A stretch of 49,747 nucleotides of DNA from an uncultured Candidatus Thioglobus sp. (lineage in GTDB: Bacteria > Pseudomonadota > Gammaproteobacteria > PS1 > Pseudothioglobaceae). Every line of letters begins with the position of its first letter. Positions within the stretch are counted from its first letter, which is position 1. A program made the translations under genes and the position numbers. Below are positions 8,899-17,579 of the stretch, in pieces. The notes beneath the pieces were generated by a model. The model searched no databases. It was given only the letters and a program-made list of their open reading frames with translations, and was not told the DNA's origin. The stretch is from NCBI GenBank assembly GCA_905614365.1, contig CAJQSO010000019.1:86259-136005 (forward strand), read 5' to 3'.

Positions 8899-8920
8899 TA
8901 TGCGTATTTTACGCACAGCT

Positions 8921-9952
8921 TTAATGATGGTTTATTAAATCAAGTGAATGAATAATTTTTTTAACTGGAGCGGGAACGCCAAGAGTAATATTGTTTGTTT
9001 TATAGTAATTATCAAATAATCCTGGGGAGCTTACAATAATTGGATTAATCCAAAGAGTGTAATGACTAAAGGTATGTTTGAATTTAGCAAGTGATTCGAC
9101 GATTTTTGCCTTAGGGTTGTGGATAACAATCTTCTCTTGTATTTCTGCTTTATTTTCTGAACACTCAGCAAAGCTCCATAGCCCTCCCCAAATTCCTTGG
9201 CTTGGTCTTTTTTTAAGATAAATTTCGCCTTTTTCATTTTTATAAATTAAGAACACAATGTTTCGTTCAGGTTTAATTTTTCTAGGTTTTTTATTTGGAT
9301 AGATGTCCTGTTGATTGTGAATAAAGGCGCCACAATTTTTTAATATGGGACAGCTTTGACAGGTTGGTTTTCTTGGGGTGCAAACAGTAGCCCCAATATC
9401 CATTATTGCTTGTGTGTATTCTGCATTTTGTTTTTTAGGAGTATGAAGTTCTGCAAGTCGCCATAATTCATTCATAACACCACTCGAGCTATAATGACCT
9501 TCTACCCTGTGATATCTTGCTAAGACGCGTTTAACATTTCCATCAAGGATTGCATGAGGCTGGTTGAACGTAAGTGACAAAATAGCTCCAGCAGTTGACT
9601 TACCAATCCCAGGAAGTGCAATAACCTCTGAATAGGTTTTGGGAAAAATACCCCCATAAAGAGATAAAGTAATTTGTGCAGTTTTATGCAAATTACGAGC
9701 TCGGCTATAGTAGCCAAGGCCAGCCCATGCAGCCAAAACATCATCTTCACTTGAATTAGCGAGAGAAGTTATATCTGGAAATTTTTTAATGAAGTTGTTG
9801 AAATAATCAATAACAGTTTTAACTTGAGTTTGTTGCAACATAACCTCGGAAAGCCATACGTGATATCCATTTGGAGGGCTGGACTGCCAAGGAAGATTTT
9901 TTCTGCCATGTTTTATAAACCAACTTAATAGGCCACTCGTTAACTCCGTCAC
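8921..9952 (-). CDS. mutY: A/G-specific adenine DNA glycosylase
   Basis: This 343-residue base-excision enzyme removes adenine mispaired with 8-oxoguanine. The N-terminal domain has the catalytic glutamate region LSEVMLQQTQVKTVIDYF, the helix-hairpin-helix LPGIGKSTAGAILSL and the catalytic aspartate in AILDGNVKRVLARY. The [4Fe-4S] cluster cysteines have the expected C-x6-C-x2-C-x5-C spacing (CTPRKPTCQSCPILKNC). A C-terminal Nudix-like domain (YLKKRPSQGIWGGLWSF) reads the 8-oxoG. Its ATG overlaps the metA stop by 4 bp, suggesting coupled translation. Confidence 0.96.
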   Translation of the reverse strand: MTELTSGLLSWFIKHGRKNLPWQSSPPNGYHVWLSEVMLQQTQVKTVIDYFNNFIKKFPDITSLANSSEDDVLAAWAGLGYYSRARNLHKTAQITLSLYGGIFPKTYSEVIALPGIGKSTAGAILSLTFNQPHAILDGNVKRVLARYHRVEGHYSSSGVMNELWRLAELHTPKKQNAEYTQAIMDIGATVCTPRKPTCQSCPILKNCGAFIHNQQDIYPNKKPRKIKPERNIVFLIYKNEKGEIYLKKRPSQGIWGGLWSFAECSENKAEIQEKIVIHNPKAKIVESLAKFKHTFSHYTLWINPIIVSSPGLFDNYYKTNNITLGVPAPVKKIIHSLDLINHH

Positions 9953-11007
9953 TTCTCTAGGTTTAGCGGATTATTTGGGTCAATACTCTGCATAAAAGGC
10001 TTTTTAATGTTTTCATTAGTTACTTGATAAACACAGCCAATCCAGTTATTAATAATAGCACTAGCACTGTCATGCCAGGTATTATCTAGGGTTTTTGTAA
10101 GAAGCTCTTCTGGAAATTCTTTAATAGTCGCTGTTTTATTTATAAGCCTGGCGCGATACTCTGCCAAGATGGCGCGACTTTGAAGTGATAAATAATTACT
10201 TGGAAATGGCGGGTAGTCTGAGGTTCTTTTTTCAAGGTAAAGTAAAACTTCTCTCTTGTATTCCTTTAAAAGACTTACGGAGTCATACTCAGGGTGCCCT
10301 TGAAAGAAGACAATTCTAAAAAGATCAGGACTGACAGCAAGGTGAACGCCAATAGGGCTTTTAGCTAAAACTACAGCCTTTGCCTCTTCAAATTGGGATT
10401 CAGCGATCTCGTTAAATCGTGAGTGTGGTATGTCAAAGCGAGTATTAACGCCCTTGACAAGAGGATGTGTTCTATCAATTACCTGATGAGGAAAGACGCC
10501 CCAATGTTTTTTTCCAACGGCCTTTCTTTTCTGGCCATACTTAAACTCTAAAACAGCATGGGTTGCAAGACAAGAGCACAAGGTCGAGGTTACGTTTTCA
10601 TAAGACCAGTCAACTACCTCTTTCAGCTGTTCATAAAATGGAGCGAGCTGAAGATCTGGATCAGTTACATTAGCACCCGTAATAATTAGTGCATCAAGCC
10701 CTTGAAGTTTAATTTCTTCAAAGGTTTTATAGTGCTCTTCAATGTGCAATGTTGAGCGCTTTCCTCTTTTAATGCTTGAAAGTGAAAATGGATGAACATA
10801 AAATTGAGCAATTTGATTTGAATGGCCTATTAAACGAAAAAATTGCCTCTCTGTTGCTTCAAGCGCAGGATCGGGCATCATATTTAATAACCCAATATGA
10901 AGCTCTCTAATAGTTTGATTTTGAGCCCTCTCAATAGAAAGAATGGTTTCGCCTTGTTTTGCAAGGCGCTCAAATGAAGGAAGTTTAGAGTGTGCTATTA
11001 GAGGCAT
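9949..11007 (-). CDS. metA: Homoserine O-acyltransferase, MetA type
   Basis: This 352-residue enzyme of the MetA family acylates homoserine in the first step of methionine synthesis. Visible hallmarks are IGLLNMMPDPALEATERQF near the N-terminus, the nucleophilic cysteine region STLCSCLATHAVLEFKYG, HSRF and the catalytic FFQGHPEYDS. The variant sequence around the cysteine and the GANVTDPDL strand differ from E. coli MetA (GAPLG, WAVQAAL). Whether the donor is succinyl-CoA or acetyl-CoA cannot be settled by eye, because family names do not track donor use reliably. It sits between a P-loop ATPase gene (1 bp gap) and mutY (4 bp overlap), with no S-adenosylmethionine riboswitch visible. Confidence 0.9.
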   Translation of the reverse strand: MPLIAHSKLPSFERLAKQGETILSIERAQNQTIRELHIGLLNMMPDPALEATERQFFRLIGHSNQIAQFYVHPFSLSSIKRGKRSTLHIEEHYKTFEEIKLQGLDALIITGANVTDPDLQLAPFYEQLKEVVDWSYENVTSTLCSCLATHAVLEFKYGQKRKAVGKKHWGVFPHQVIDRTHPLVKGVNTRFDIPHSRFNEIAESQFEEAKAVVLAKSPIGVHLAVSPDLFRIVFFQGHPEYDSVSLLKEYKREVLLYLEKRTSDYPPFPSNYLSLQSRAILAEYRARLINKTATIKEFPEELLTKTLDNTWHDSASAIINNWIGCVYQVTNENIKKPFMQSIDPNNPLNLEK

Positions 11008-11008
11008 G

Positions 11009-11857
11009 TTATTTAAGCGCGCTAGAGATTAAATTTAAGACGTCCTTTGCAGAACTGCACTCATGAAGCGCATCACTTTCTATTGTGCAGCCGTATTCTT
11101 CTGCAAGTGTGCTGTATTTTTTAAGCCTATCTGCAACTAGTTTTGGAAATACCCAGCTAACAAAAGCATTTGGGATAATTTGAGCTGCGTAAGCTAAACT
11201 ATTCTCTTTTAAGTAGGTATGTAGAGCTTCCTTAAAAAACTTTGGATTGTAGTACATTGGTTTTAGCTGGCTTTTAGCTCTGTCAATAAGCACTCTCTCA
11301 TTTTCCTTGCTTGTTTTAATATAAATAATTAGTGTTTTTTCTGACAGAAGTTGATAAAGTTTTTTGTCTTCTAGCTCGCACAGACTTCCTCCAGCATCAT
11401 TAATAAAATGGCTATAACCGTCTTTTAAAGACTGGCTAATAAAATGAGGAACCTCATACATTGTCTTTTTTTCTGCCTCCAAAAAAAGACTTTGACGGTG
11501 AATAAACTCCTCAATAGGAAGCCCACCCTCTTCAGGATTGCCAATTTTCCCAAGGAACGCAGAAATTGGCTCTAAGTTATCAAAAGTAACCTGACTATTA
11601 ACACTTATAGAGTTGTTTTCTAGAAGTGGTTTAAGCCATGAATCATTTTTCATTTTATTAGCTACATTATCAATGATGGCTTCTTTAAGATGAGTCGCAC
11701 CAATTCTATAATCTCCAGAAAAATGGTACCACCCGCCTTCTTCACCAATAAGTTTAGCAAGATGAGTCTTACCTACACCAGACATGCCAAGAAGCGTTAA
11801 TCGCTTATTTTTTTGATTTATAAATTGTTTGGCAGAATTTATCATATTGACTTTCAT
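11009..11857 (-). CDS. P-loop ATPase of unknown function
   Basis: This 282-residue protein has a clear Walker A motif, GMSGVGKTHLAKLIG (24-38), right after the N-terminus. Next comes GGWYHFSGDYRIGATHLKEA, and later a Walker B-like hydrophobic strand LIIYIKTS and a FINDAGGSLCE segment. There is no signal peptide or membrane segment, so it is cytosolic. The layout (kinase-like P-loop, a bound strand, then an RAKSQ arginine region) recalls small-molecule kinases or chaperone-like ATPases, but I do not recognise a characterised family. It is packed between a DUF2797 gene (7 bp gap) and metA (1 bp gap), so it is co-expressed with housekeeping genes. Start could also be the Met at residue 5. Confidence 0.75.
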   Translation of the reverse strand: MKVNMINSAKQFINQKNKRLTLLGMSGVGKTHLAKLIGEEGGWYHFSGDYRIGATHLKEAIIDNVANKMKNDSWLKPLLENNSISVNSQVTFDNLEPISAFLGKIGNPEEGGLPIEEFIHRQSLFLEAEKKTMYEVPHFISQSLKDGYSHFINDAGGSLCELEDKKLYQLLSEKTLIIYIKTSKENERVLIDRAKSQLKPMYYNPKFFKEALHTYLKENSLAYAAQIIPNAFVSWVFPKLVADRLKKYSTLAEEYGCTIESDALHECSSAKDVLNLISSALK

Positions 11858-11864
11858 TAGTCCG

Positions 11865-12665
11865 TTAGCTGCTAATTGTAAGGTGATACGAGCTAAATTT
11901 TCTTATATTAAGCACTCCACTGTCTAACAATAAATATTGTCCTTTTATGCCCTCTAGAACACCTGAGATGATAGGTGTTTTATCCAAGTTTAAAGACACA
12001 ACCTTTGTAGGATATTTTAGCACAGGGTAGTTTATATTTACCTCATCATCGCTGAGGACTATGGCCTCAGTTTCTTTTATTGTAGCTGCAATTTCAATAA
12101 GTAAGGCCTCTTTTAGAGAAGGCAGATCTGATAGCTCCACTTCATTTTTAAGCATATTTCGCCAGTTTGTTTTGTCAGCAACAAATTGTTTTAATGCAAC
12201 CTCAATCTTCCCAGAGTCTAGACGTGACTTTGCCTCAAGTATAGGCAGCGCAGAAATGGCTCCTTGTTCAATCCAGCGACTATAAACTCTTTTTTTATTA
12301 GTGATTCCAACCTTGGGCTTAGACGTGTTTGCAAGATAAATAACTGTTGGCTGAAAACAGTAGTTAAGGCCCCATTGAGGCTCTCTACAGGTACCTTCAG
12401 AATAGTGACAAGTCTCAGGCCTCATGATGCACAAGTCACACCTAGCTAAAACTCGCGTGCATGGAAAGCAATAGCCTCCAGACCAGCTTTTTTTAGTTCT
12501 CACTCCGCAGTTAGAACAAAGTATTACGTCATTATATTTGAGCTCAATATGCTTTCCTACAAGAGCGTTCATGTCTATTAGATTTTCTCCAATAGGAAGG
12601 CTATAGCTTGCAGTGCTACCCTCAAGAGAGGTATTCATCATTTGTATGTGACCACTTAACTGCAT
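11865..12665 (-). CDS. DUF2797 family protein with cysteine-rich zinc-binding segment
   Basis: This 266-residue protein matches DUF2797. A cysteine-rich stretch at about 50-105 has CSNCG, CFPC, CDLC and two further Cys pairs before GTCREPQWG, suggesting one or two zinc sites. It is followed by VIYLANTSKPKVGITNKKR (about 108-126), which resembles the start of a GIY-YIG-like fold, and then a SRWIEQGA helix. The function is not established for the family. Its ATG overlaps the end of purC by 10 bp, and the ATPase gene follows after 7 bp, so the three are probably translated from one message. Confidence 0.8.
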   Translation of the reverse strand: MQLSGHIQMMNTSLEGSTASYSLPIGENLIDMNALVGKHIELKYNDVILCSNCGVRTKKSWSGGYCFPCTRVLARCDLCIMRPETCHYSEGTCREPQWGLNYCFQPTVIYLANTSKPKVGITNKKRVYSRWIEQGAISALPILEAKSRLDSGKIEVALKQFVADKTNWRNMLKNEVELSDLPSLKEALLIEIAATIKETEAIVLSDDEVNINYPVLKYPTKVVSLNLDKTPIISGVLEGIKGQYLLLDSGVLNIRKFSSYHLTISS

Positions 12666-13531
12666 AATATCGATTGAATGTCTCTATATTTTTCAGCGGT
12701 TTTATTCATAAGTGACCCTGGAATAATGGGTGCAGGAGGAGTCTTATTCCAGTCAAGCGTTTCAAGGTAGTCTCTAATAATTTGCTTATCAAAGCTTTTT
12801 GGACTTTTTCCTTTAGCATAGTCGGCCAAAGACCAAAATCTTGAAGAGTCTGGAGTTAAAATTTCATCCATTAGAGTCAGCTTATTTTCAGAGTCTAGGC
12901 CAAATTCAAACTTTGTGTCAGCAATAATAACGCTTCGAGATAGCGCATGTTCTTCAGCAAAATTATAAAGAGTAAGGCTTATTTTTTTGATTTGCTCCGC
13001 AATGTCTTCACCCACTAGGGACGCAACTTCCTTGAAAGATATATTGGCGTCATGCTCACCAGCTGCAGCTTTTGAAGAAGGTGTAAAAATAGGATTTTTA
13101 AGTTTTTCAGCAAGCACCATATTAGGAGGGAGGTCTATTCCACAAACAGACCCAGACTCTAAGTATTCTTTCCAGCCAGAGCCAATTAAGTAGCCTCTCA
13201 CAACAGCTTCAATAGGCAGTGGTTTGAGTTTTTTTACAACAATTGCTCTCCCTTCAAGCGCTTCAGCTTCATTGCCTGGCAACACTTCATCAAGCCCAAC
13301 GTTTGTTAGGTGGTTTTGAATAATGTGCTCAGTTTTATCAAACCAATAGTTTGCTATTGATGTGAGAATTTTTCCTTTTTCTGGAATAGGCTGATCAAAA
13401 ACAACATCAAAAGCTGAAAGCCTGTCGGTTGTAACTATAAGCATGTTGTCTTTGTCAATATCAAAAATATCCCTTACCTTTCCACGATGAAGAAGAGGCA
13501 GAGACAGCTTTGTTTGCAAAGTGGAATGCAT
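12656..13531 (-). CDS. purC: Phosphoribosylaminoimidazole-succinocarboxamide synthase (SAICAR synthetase)
   Basis: This enzyme joins aspartate to CAIR in purine synthesis. The sequence has LLHRGKVRDIFDID near the start, DRLSAFDVVFDQPIPEKG, RGYLIGSGWKEY, FTPSSKAAAGEHDANISF, and the DEILTPDSSRFW signature. It belongs to the longer, about 290-residue SAICAR synthase class seen in many bacteria and fungi rather than the 237-residue E. coli form. I chose the ATG at 13531 (MHSTLQTKLSLPLLHRGKVRD, 291 residues) because family members begin about here; an upstream start at 13609 adds 26 unlikely residues. It overlaps the DUF2797 gene by 10 bp. Confidence 0.94.
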   Translation of the reverse strand: MHSTLQTKLSLPLLHRGKVRDIFDIDKDNMLIVTTDRLSAFDVVFDQPIPEKGKILTSIANYWFDKTEHIIQNHLTNVGLDEVLPGNEAEALEGRAIVVKKLKPLPIEAVVRGYLIGSGWKEYLESGSVCGIDLPPNMVLAEKLKNPIFTPSSKAAAGEHDANISFKEVASLVGEDIAEQIKKISLTLYNFAEEHALSRSVIIADTKFEFGLDSENKLTLMDEILTPDSSRFWSLADYAKGKSPKSFDKQIIRDYLETLDWNKTPPAPIIPGSLMNKTAEKYRDIQSILCS

Positions 13532-13616
13532 AATAATCATAAAACGAACTAAAGTATTCATTTTAATCGATTGCGCTATAGCCGTGGTATAGATACAACT
13601 GAAGAACAAAAGAACG

Positions 13617-14735
13617 TTAACCTATATTTAAATCCTGAAGAATTCTTCGCGCTCTTTTTTGAAACTCTGGCATAGCGCTAGTTGGTACGAAAGATTGTTT
13701 AGGTAGTTTTATCTTTTCAGCATCTTGGTGGACCCCATTAACTCTAATTTCATAATGAAGGTGAGGGCCAGTTGATTGACCTGTAGTTCCTACATAGCCA
13801 ATTAACTCGCTTTTTTTAACTTTTTTTCCAGATTTTAGGTTTTTAGCAAATTTAGATAAGTGGGCATAGACGGTAAGATATTTTGAGCCATGCTTTAAAT
13901 ATACAACGTTACCATAGCCAGATAACGTAGCTCTATATTTCACAATACCTTTTGCGGGGGCATATATTGGAGTCCCAGAAGGTGTTGCAAAATCAGTACC
14001 CCGATGTGAGCGATAAATCTTTAGCGTAGGATGAAAGCGTCTTTTTGAAAAGCTCGAACTAATTCGATTATATTTCGCAGGCGCAAAAGCAAAGGTGTCA
14101 TTTATGGTAGCGCCTTTTGAGGTGAAGTATTTCTTTTGACCAAGTGTATTTTTATATGAAAAAAGTGCAATAGTTTTTCTACTTCCAACGTAAACCATTG
14201 CAATTGGAGTCTTTTCTCCATTCCAAGACAACATAAATTTGTCACCCTTTCTGAGGTCCCTACTAAAGTCCATCTCCCATGAAAAGTGATCGACCATCAT
14301 CTTGATAACTTCAGCACCTACCCCAGCTTTTTTGGCATCATAGTTTAGAGATTTTTTGATTGTAATTATAGTTTGAGATAATTCCCCAATTTTCTGGATA
14401 CTGGTTTTTCCATAATTAAAAGATTGGCCATCATAGGTTATAAATAAGGGGTTGTCATTGGCTGGACTATAAATAATCTGGTCTAGCTCGTGATTAGCAT
14501 TAAGGACTATCCTAAACTTATCACCAGGATAAATCTTGTTGAGTTTCTGAGCTCTTTCATCAGAGGCCATAAGTTTTTTGAGAAGCTTTCCTGATAGACC
14601 TGTACTAAAGAAGAATTTGTAAAATGCATCGCCTCTTGATACTTTAAAACTATAGTCATGCGTTCCACTTGCAGCAGAAGGAGTGCTTAAAAAAACGCAA
14701 AATAATAACAAAGAGAGTAAAAAAGATTTATACAT
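13617..14735 (-). CDS. Periplasmic M23 family peptidoglycan endopeptidase (MepM-like)
   Basis: This 372-residue exported protein has a signal peptide (about 1-22, LLLFCVFLSTPSAASG). An OapA/LysM-like N-terminal region carries a YPGDKFRIVLN motif (69-79), and a central domain precedes the C-terminal M23 metallopeptidase domain. The zinc ligands are visible as HRGTDFA (H244, D248) and HLHYE (H325, H327). Enzymes of this type cut D,D-crosslinks to allow cell-wall growth. The gene follows dxr by 13 bp, the place that rseP and bamA occupy in many gammaproteobacteria. Close orthology to E. coli MepM is likely but not proved. Confidence 0.88.
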   Translation of the reverse strand: MYKSFLLSLLLFCVFLSTPSAASGTHDYSFKVSRGDAFYKFFFSTGLSGKLLKKLMASDERAQKLNKIYPGDKFRIVLNANHELDQIIYSPANDNPLFITYDGQSFNYGKTSIQKIGELSQTIITIKKSLNYDAKKAGVGAEVIKMMVDHFSWEMDFSRDLRKGDKFMLSWNGEKTPIAMVYVGSRKTIALFSYKNTLGQKKYFTSKGATINDTFAFAPAKYNRISSSFSKRRFHPTLKIYRSHRGTDFATPSGTPIYAPAKGIVKYRATLSGYGNVVYLKHGSKYLTVYAHLSKFAKNLKSGKKVKKSELIGYVGTTGQSTGPHLHYEIRVNGVHQDAEKIKLPKQSFVPTSAMPEFQKRARRILQDLNIG

Positions 14736-14748
14736 TAAGGGCAGTTTG

Positions 14749-15903
14749 TTATGAATGGCTAGGCTTAATAAAAGATTGAGCTATTTTACGAGAAAGATGG
14801 TCATTTTCCACAACACTTGCAAGAGTGTCAAGGTTTGAAATAGGAGTTGTGGCTAAGGTTTTTTCTATAGTTTTGCTAATGTCTAGAAACCCTATTTTTT
14901 TATTTAAAAAAGCCTCTACTGCAACTTCATTGGCGGCATTAAGCGTTCCAGGAACACTTTTTCCTTGCTCTAAAGCATCATATGCTAGGCCTAGGCACTT
15001 GAATCTATCCATGTCGGGCGATAAAAACTCTAGTGATGATTGCTTGGTCAGGTCAAGATCTTCAACGCCTGAAATTTGTCTGCTTGGGTAGGACAGTGCA
15101 TAAGATATTGCGCTTCTCATATCTGGAAGACCTAGTTGTGACAAAACACTACCATCATTAAAATAGACAAAAGAGTGAATAATACTTTGAGGATGAATAA
15201 CTACCTCGATTTTAGAAGGTGAAAGTTGAAATAAGAAATGAGCTTCAATTACCTCAAGACCCTTATTCATCATGGTGGCAGAGTCAACTGATATTTTTTG
15301 ACCCATCTTCCATTTTGGGTGGTTACAGGCCTGTTTTGGAGTGACATTATAAAGTTCTGTAGCCGGCGTTTTTAAAAAAGGACCACCCGATGCAGTTAGC
15401 TGTATTTTATTGAGGCCCTCTTTACCAGCCTGAAGGCATTGAAATATTGCGCTATGTTCTGAGTCTACTGGGATTAATTCTGCGCCAGATGCTTTGGCAG
15501 TATTAATTAACAAATTACCACCTAAAACTAGAGACTCTTTGTTAGCAAGCATAACCCTTTTTCCAGAGGTTGCCGCTGCAAAAGTAGATGATAGCCCAGC
15601 ACTCCCAACTATTGCCGCCATGACAAAATCTGTATTTTGATGTGAGGCTATATCATTTAAAGCGGCCTCACCCTGTAAGACCATAACTCCATCTGGCGCA
15701 ACTTTTTTCAAGTTTTCTGCAGCCTCTTCATTAACCATTACTGCAAATTTTGGCAGGTGTTTAATGCAAAGCTTTTCCATTTTTTCCCAGCTATCATTAG
15801 CGCTTAAGGCAAAGACATTATATTTCTCTGGATGACGAGACATAACATCTAGTGTATTGATTCCAATTGAGCCTGTCGCTCCTAAGATAGTTACATTTTT
15901 CAT
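14749..15903 (-). CDS. dxr: 1-deoxy-D-xylulose 5-phosphate reductoisomerase
   Basis: This 384-residue enzyme of the MEP isoprenoid pathway converts DXP to MEP with NADPH. The N-terminal nucleotide-binding motif is GATGSIGINTLDVM. Substrate and metal-site motifs are LANKESLVLGG, PVDSEHSAIFQCL, LTASGGPF and SVDSATMMNKGLEVIEA. It overlaps cdsA by 4 bp and lies downstream of uppS, so one message encodes an early isoprenoid step, the undecaprenyl carrier synthase and CDP-diacylglycerol synthesis. Confidence 0.97.
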   Translation of the reverse strand: MKNVTILGATGSIGINTLDVMSRHPEKYNVFALSANDSWEKMEKLCIKHLPKFAVMVNEEAAENLKKVAPDGVMVLQGEAALNDIASHQNTDFVMAAIVGSAGLSSTFAAATSGKRVMLANKESLVLGGNLLINTAKASGAELIPVDSEHSAIFQCLQAGKEGLNKIQLTASGGPFLKTPATELYNVTPKQACNHPKWKMGQKISVDSATMMNKGLEVIEAHFLFQLSPSKIEVVIHPQSIIHSFVYFNDGSVLSQLGLPDMRSAISYALSYPSRQISGVEDLDLTKQSSLEFLSPDMDRFKCLGLAYDALEQGKSVPGTLNAANEVAVEAFLNKKIGFLDISKTIEKTLATTPISNLDTLASVVENDHLSRKIAQSFIKPSHS

Positions 15904-16706
15904 ATTAAGAATGTAAATAAAATAAAAAATAATGGCGCAGACGATGTTAAGCTATCTATTCTATCTAGCAATCCACCATGTCCAGGAAGAATATTACCAC
16001 TATCTTTTACTTCTGCAATACGTTTTAAAACGCTTTCAAATAAATCACCAAGAACAGACACAAGAGAAACCGATAAGGCTAAAAAGCTAAATATAAGAAA
16101 ATCATTTAATAATGGAGTTTGAGTCGTAATATATACGTAAGTAATCGCGACTACTTGGGTGAGAGCAATTCCACCATAAACCCCCTCAAGCGTTTTTCCA
16201 GGACTTACATTTGCACATAGTTTATTTTTACCAAAAGACTTGCCCGCAAAGTAGGCGCCAATATCTGCCGCCCATATTAAAATCAAAAGAAATAAAACTA
16301 GGGCCTTGTCTTGCAAGTGAAGCGCCATTAATGAGATTGCCATAGGCACGAATATAAATAAGCCATTGATTAGCCTAACTGTTAAAGTTTTTCTGAGCAG
16401 GTTAGAGCCTTTTGGAAACAGTGCCACCCAAATTAAGGCGATTAGCCACCAAACTACACCAGCATATAAAACTACAGTTAAATATGAAGGCACACTACTT
16501 AGAGAATAAGTTACTGCCAATATAACTAAAGAGTAAAGGACTTTGCCTGCTAAATGTTTTATTTGAATTAGATCGCAATACTCCCAAGAGCCAATAATAA
16601 GAAGTAAAGCAAGGGCTAATGCAAACCCAGTTTGAGTTAATATCAAGATACCAAAAACTACAATTGGCGCAATAATAGAGGCCGTTAAGATTCTTTTAAG
16701 AAGCAT
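15900..16706 (-). CDS. cdsA: Phosphatidate cytidylyltransferase (CDP-diglyceride synthase)
   Basis: This 268-residue polytopic inner-membrane enzyme makes CDP-diacylglycerol for phospholipid synthesis. About eight hydrophobic helices are evident, and the family signature near the C-terminus is present: SVLKRIAEVKDSGNILPGHG followed by GLLDRIDS. It overlaps uppS by 1 bp upstream and dxr by 4 bp downstream, indicating translational coupling. Confidence 0.95.
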   Translation of the reverse strand: MLLKRILTASIIAPIVVFGILILTQTGFALALALLLIIGSWEYCDLIQIKHLAGKVLYSLVILAVTYSLSSVPSYLTVVLYAGVVWWLIALIWVALFPKGSNLLRKTLTVRLINGLFIFVPMAISLMALHLQDKALVLFLLILIWAADIGAYFAGKSFGKNKLCANVSPGKTLEGVYGGIALTQVVAITYVYITTQTPLLNDFLIFSFLALSVSLVSVLGDLFESVLKRIAEVKDSGNILPGHGGLLDRIDSLTSSAPLFFILFTFLI

Positions 16707-17452
16707 TATTTTTCACCATTTCGCTCCCCAAATCGACGTTCCCTTAGGTGGAAAGATTCTATGGCAGCGTCTAATTCATGTTCATCAAAATCAGGCCACA
16801 AGGTGCTGCAGAAGTATAGTTCGCTATATGCAATTTCCCATAGCAAGAAGTTGCTTATCCTTACTTCTCCACTCGTTCTAATTAACAGATCAACTCTGGG
16901 AAATGCTGCTAAAGATGAATGTTCATGAAAAAGCGAAGTATCAATCTTTTCAGGATCAATTTCACCATTGACAGACTTAATAGCAATTTTTTTTGCAGAT
17001 TCTGCGATATCCCACTGACCACCATAGTTTGCAGCTATAACAAGATTAAGACCATTATTATTCGCGAGCTGTTTTTCTGCAGTAGTAGCTAGCTCTTGTA
17101 TTTCAGGAGTAAAAACTGAAAGATCTCCAATAATTTTGAGCTTAATATTGTTATCTTTTAGTTTCTTTGTTTCATTTTTCAAAACAGTTAAAAAAAGCTT
17201 GAATAGAAGGCCAACTTCTTCACTAGAGCGATTTAAGTTTTCACTACTAAAGGCAAATAGAGTTAAAGTATTAACGCCGAGTTGAGCACAATGTTTTACA
17301 ATTTTTCTAACGCTTTGAACCCCTCTTTGGTGACCACTAGAGCGAGGCAGATGCTTTGATTTTGCCCATCTTCCATTTCCATCCATAATTATGGCTATAT
17401 GCTTAGGTGGTAGTTTTTCGTCTCTAAATGAACCCAGTTTTTTTTCAGTCAT
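16706..17452 (-). CDS. uppS: Undecaprenyl diphosphate synthase
   Basis: This cis-prenyltransferase makes the C55 lipid carrier for peptidoglycan and O-antigen precursors. The catalytic start HIAIIMDGNGRWAK is clear, followed by RSSGHQRGVQSVRK, LTLFAFSSEN, AANYGGQWDI and the C-terminal DLLIRTSGEVRISNFLLWE. I chose the ATG at 17452 (MTEKKLGSF, 248 residues); the longer frame opens with a TTG at 17461. It is the first gene of the minus-strand run, and a perfect -10 hexamer lies only 8 bp upstream of the ATG. Confidence 0.95.
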   Translation of the reverse strand: MTEKKLGSFRDEKLPPKHIAIIMDGNGRWAKSKHLPRSSGHQRGVQSVRKIVKHCAQLGVNTLTLFAFSSENLNRSSEEVGLLFKLFLTVLKNETKKLKDNNIKLKIIGDLSVFTPEIQELATTAEKQLANNNGLNLVIAANYGGQWDIAESAKKIAIKSVNGEIDPEKIDTSLFHEHSSLAAFPRVDLLIRTSGEVRISNFLLWEIAYSELYFCSTLWPDFDEHELDAAIESFHLRERRFGERNGEK

Positions 17453-17460
17453 GGGGCGCA

Positions 17461-17466
17461 ATTATA
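17461..17466 (-). promoter_or_regulatory. Candidate -10 element for the uppS run
   Basis: A perfect TATAAT on the minus strand ends 8 nt before the uppS ATG, so a transcript from it would have almost no leader. The matching -35 is weak (TTAAGT at 18 bp). Two 11-bp direct repeats AGACTT(A/G)ATCT lie upstream at 17483-17493 and 17510-17520. Confidence 0.4.
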
Positions 17467-17579
17467 CCTATCAGGCTCTTTAAGACTTAATCTAAAGCAA
17501 GCTACGTTGAGACTTGATCTTTTAACTAACATATTGCACTAAAAAATATGGCTACATTTATGCGGTAAAATCATTCTCC

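Noticed and set aside
8901-8915. TGCGTA/TACGCA inverted repeat before ribF as an operator.
   Set aside because: It is short, lies inside an operon and overlaps the start region; chance is as likely.
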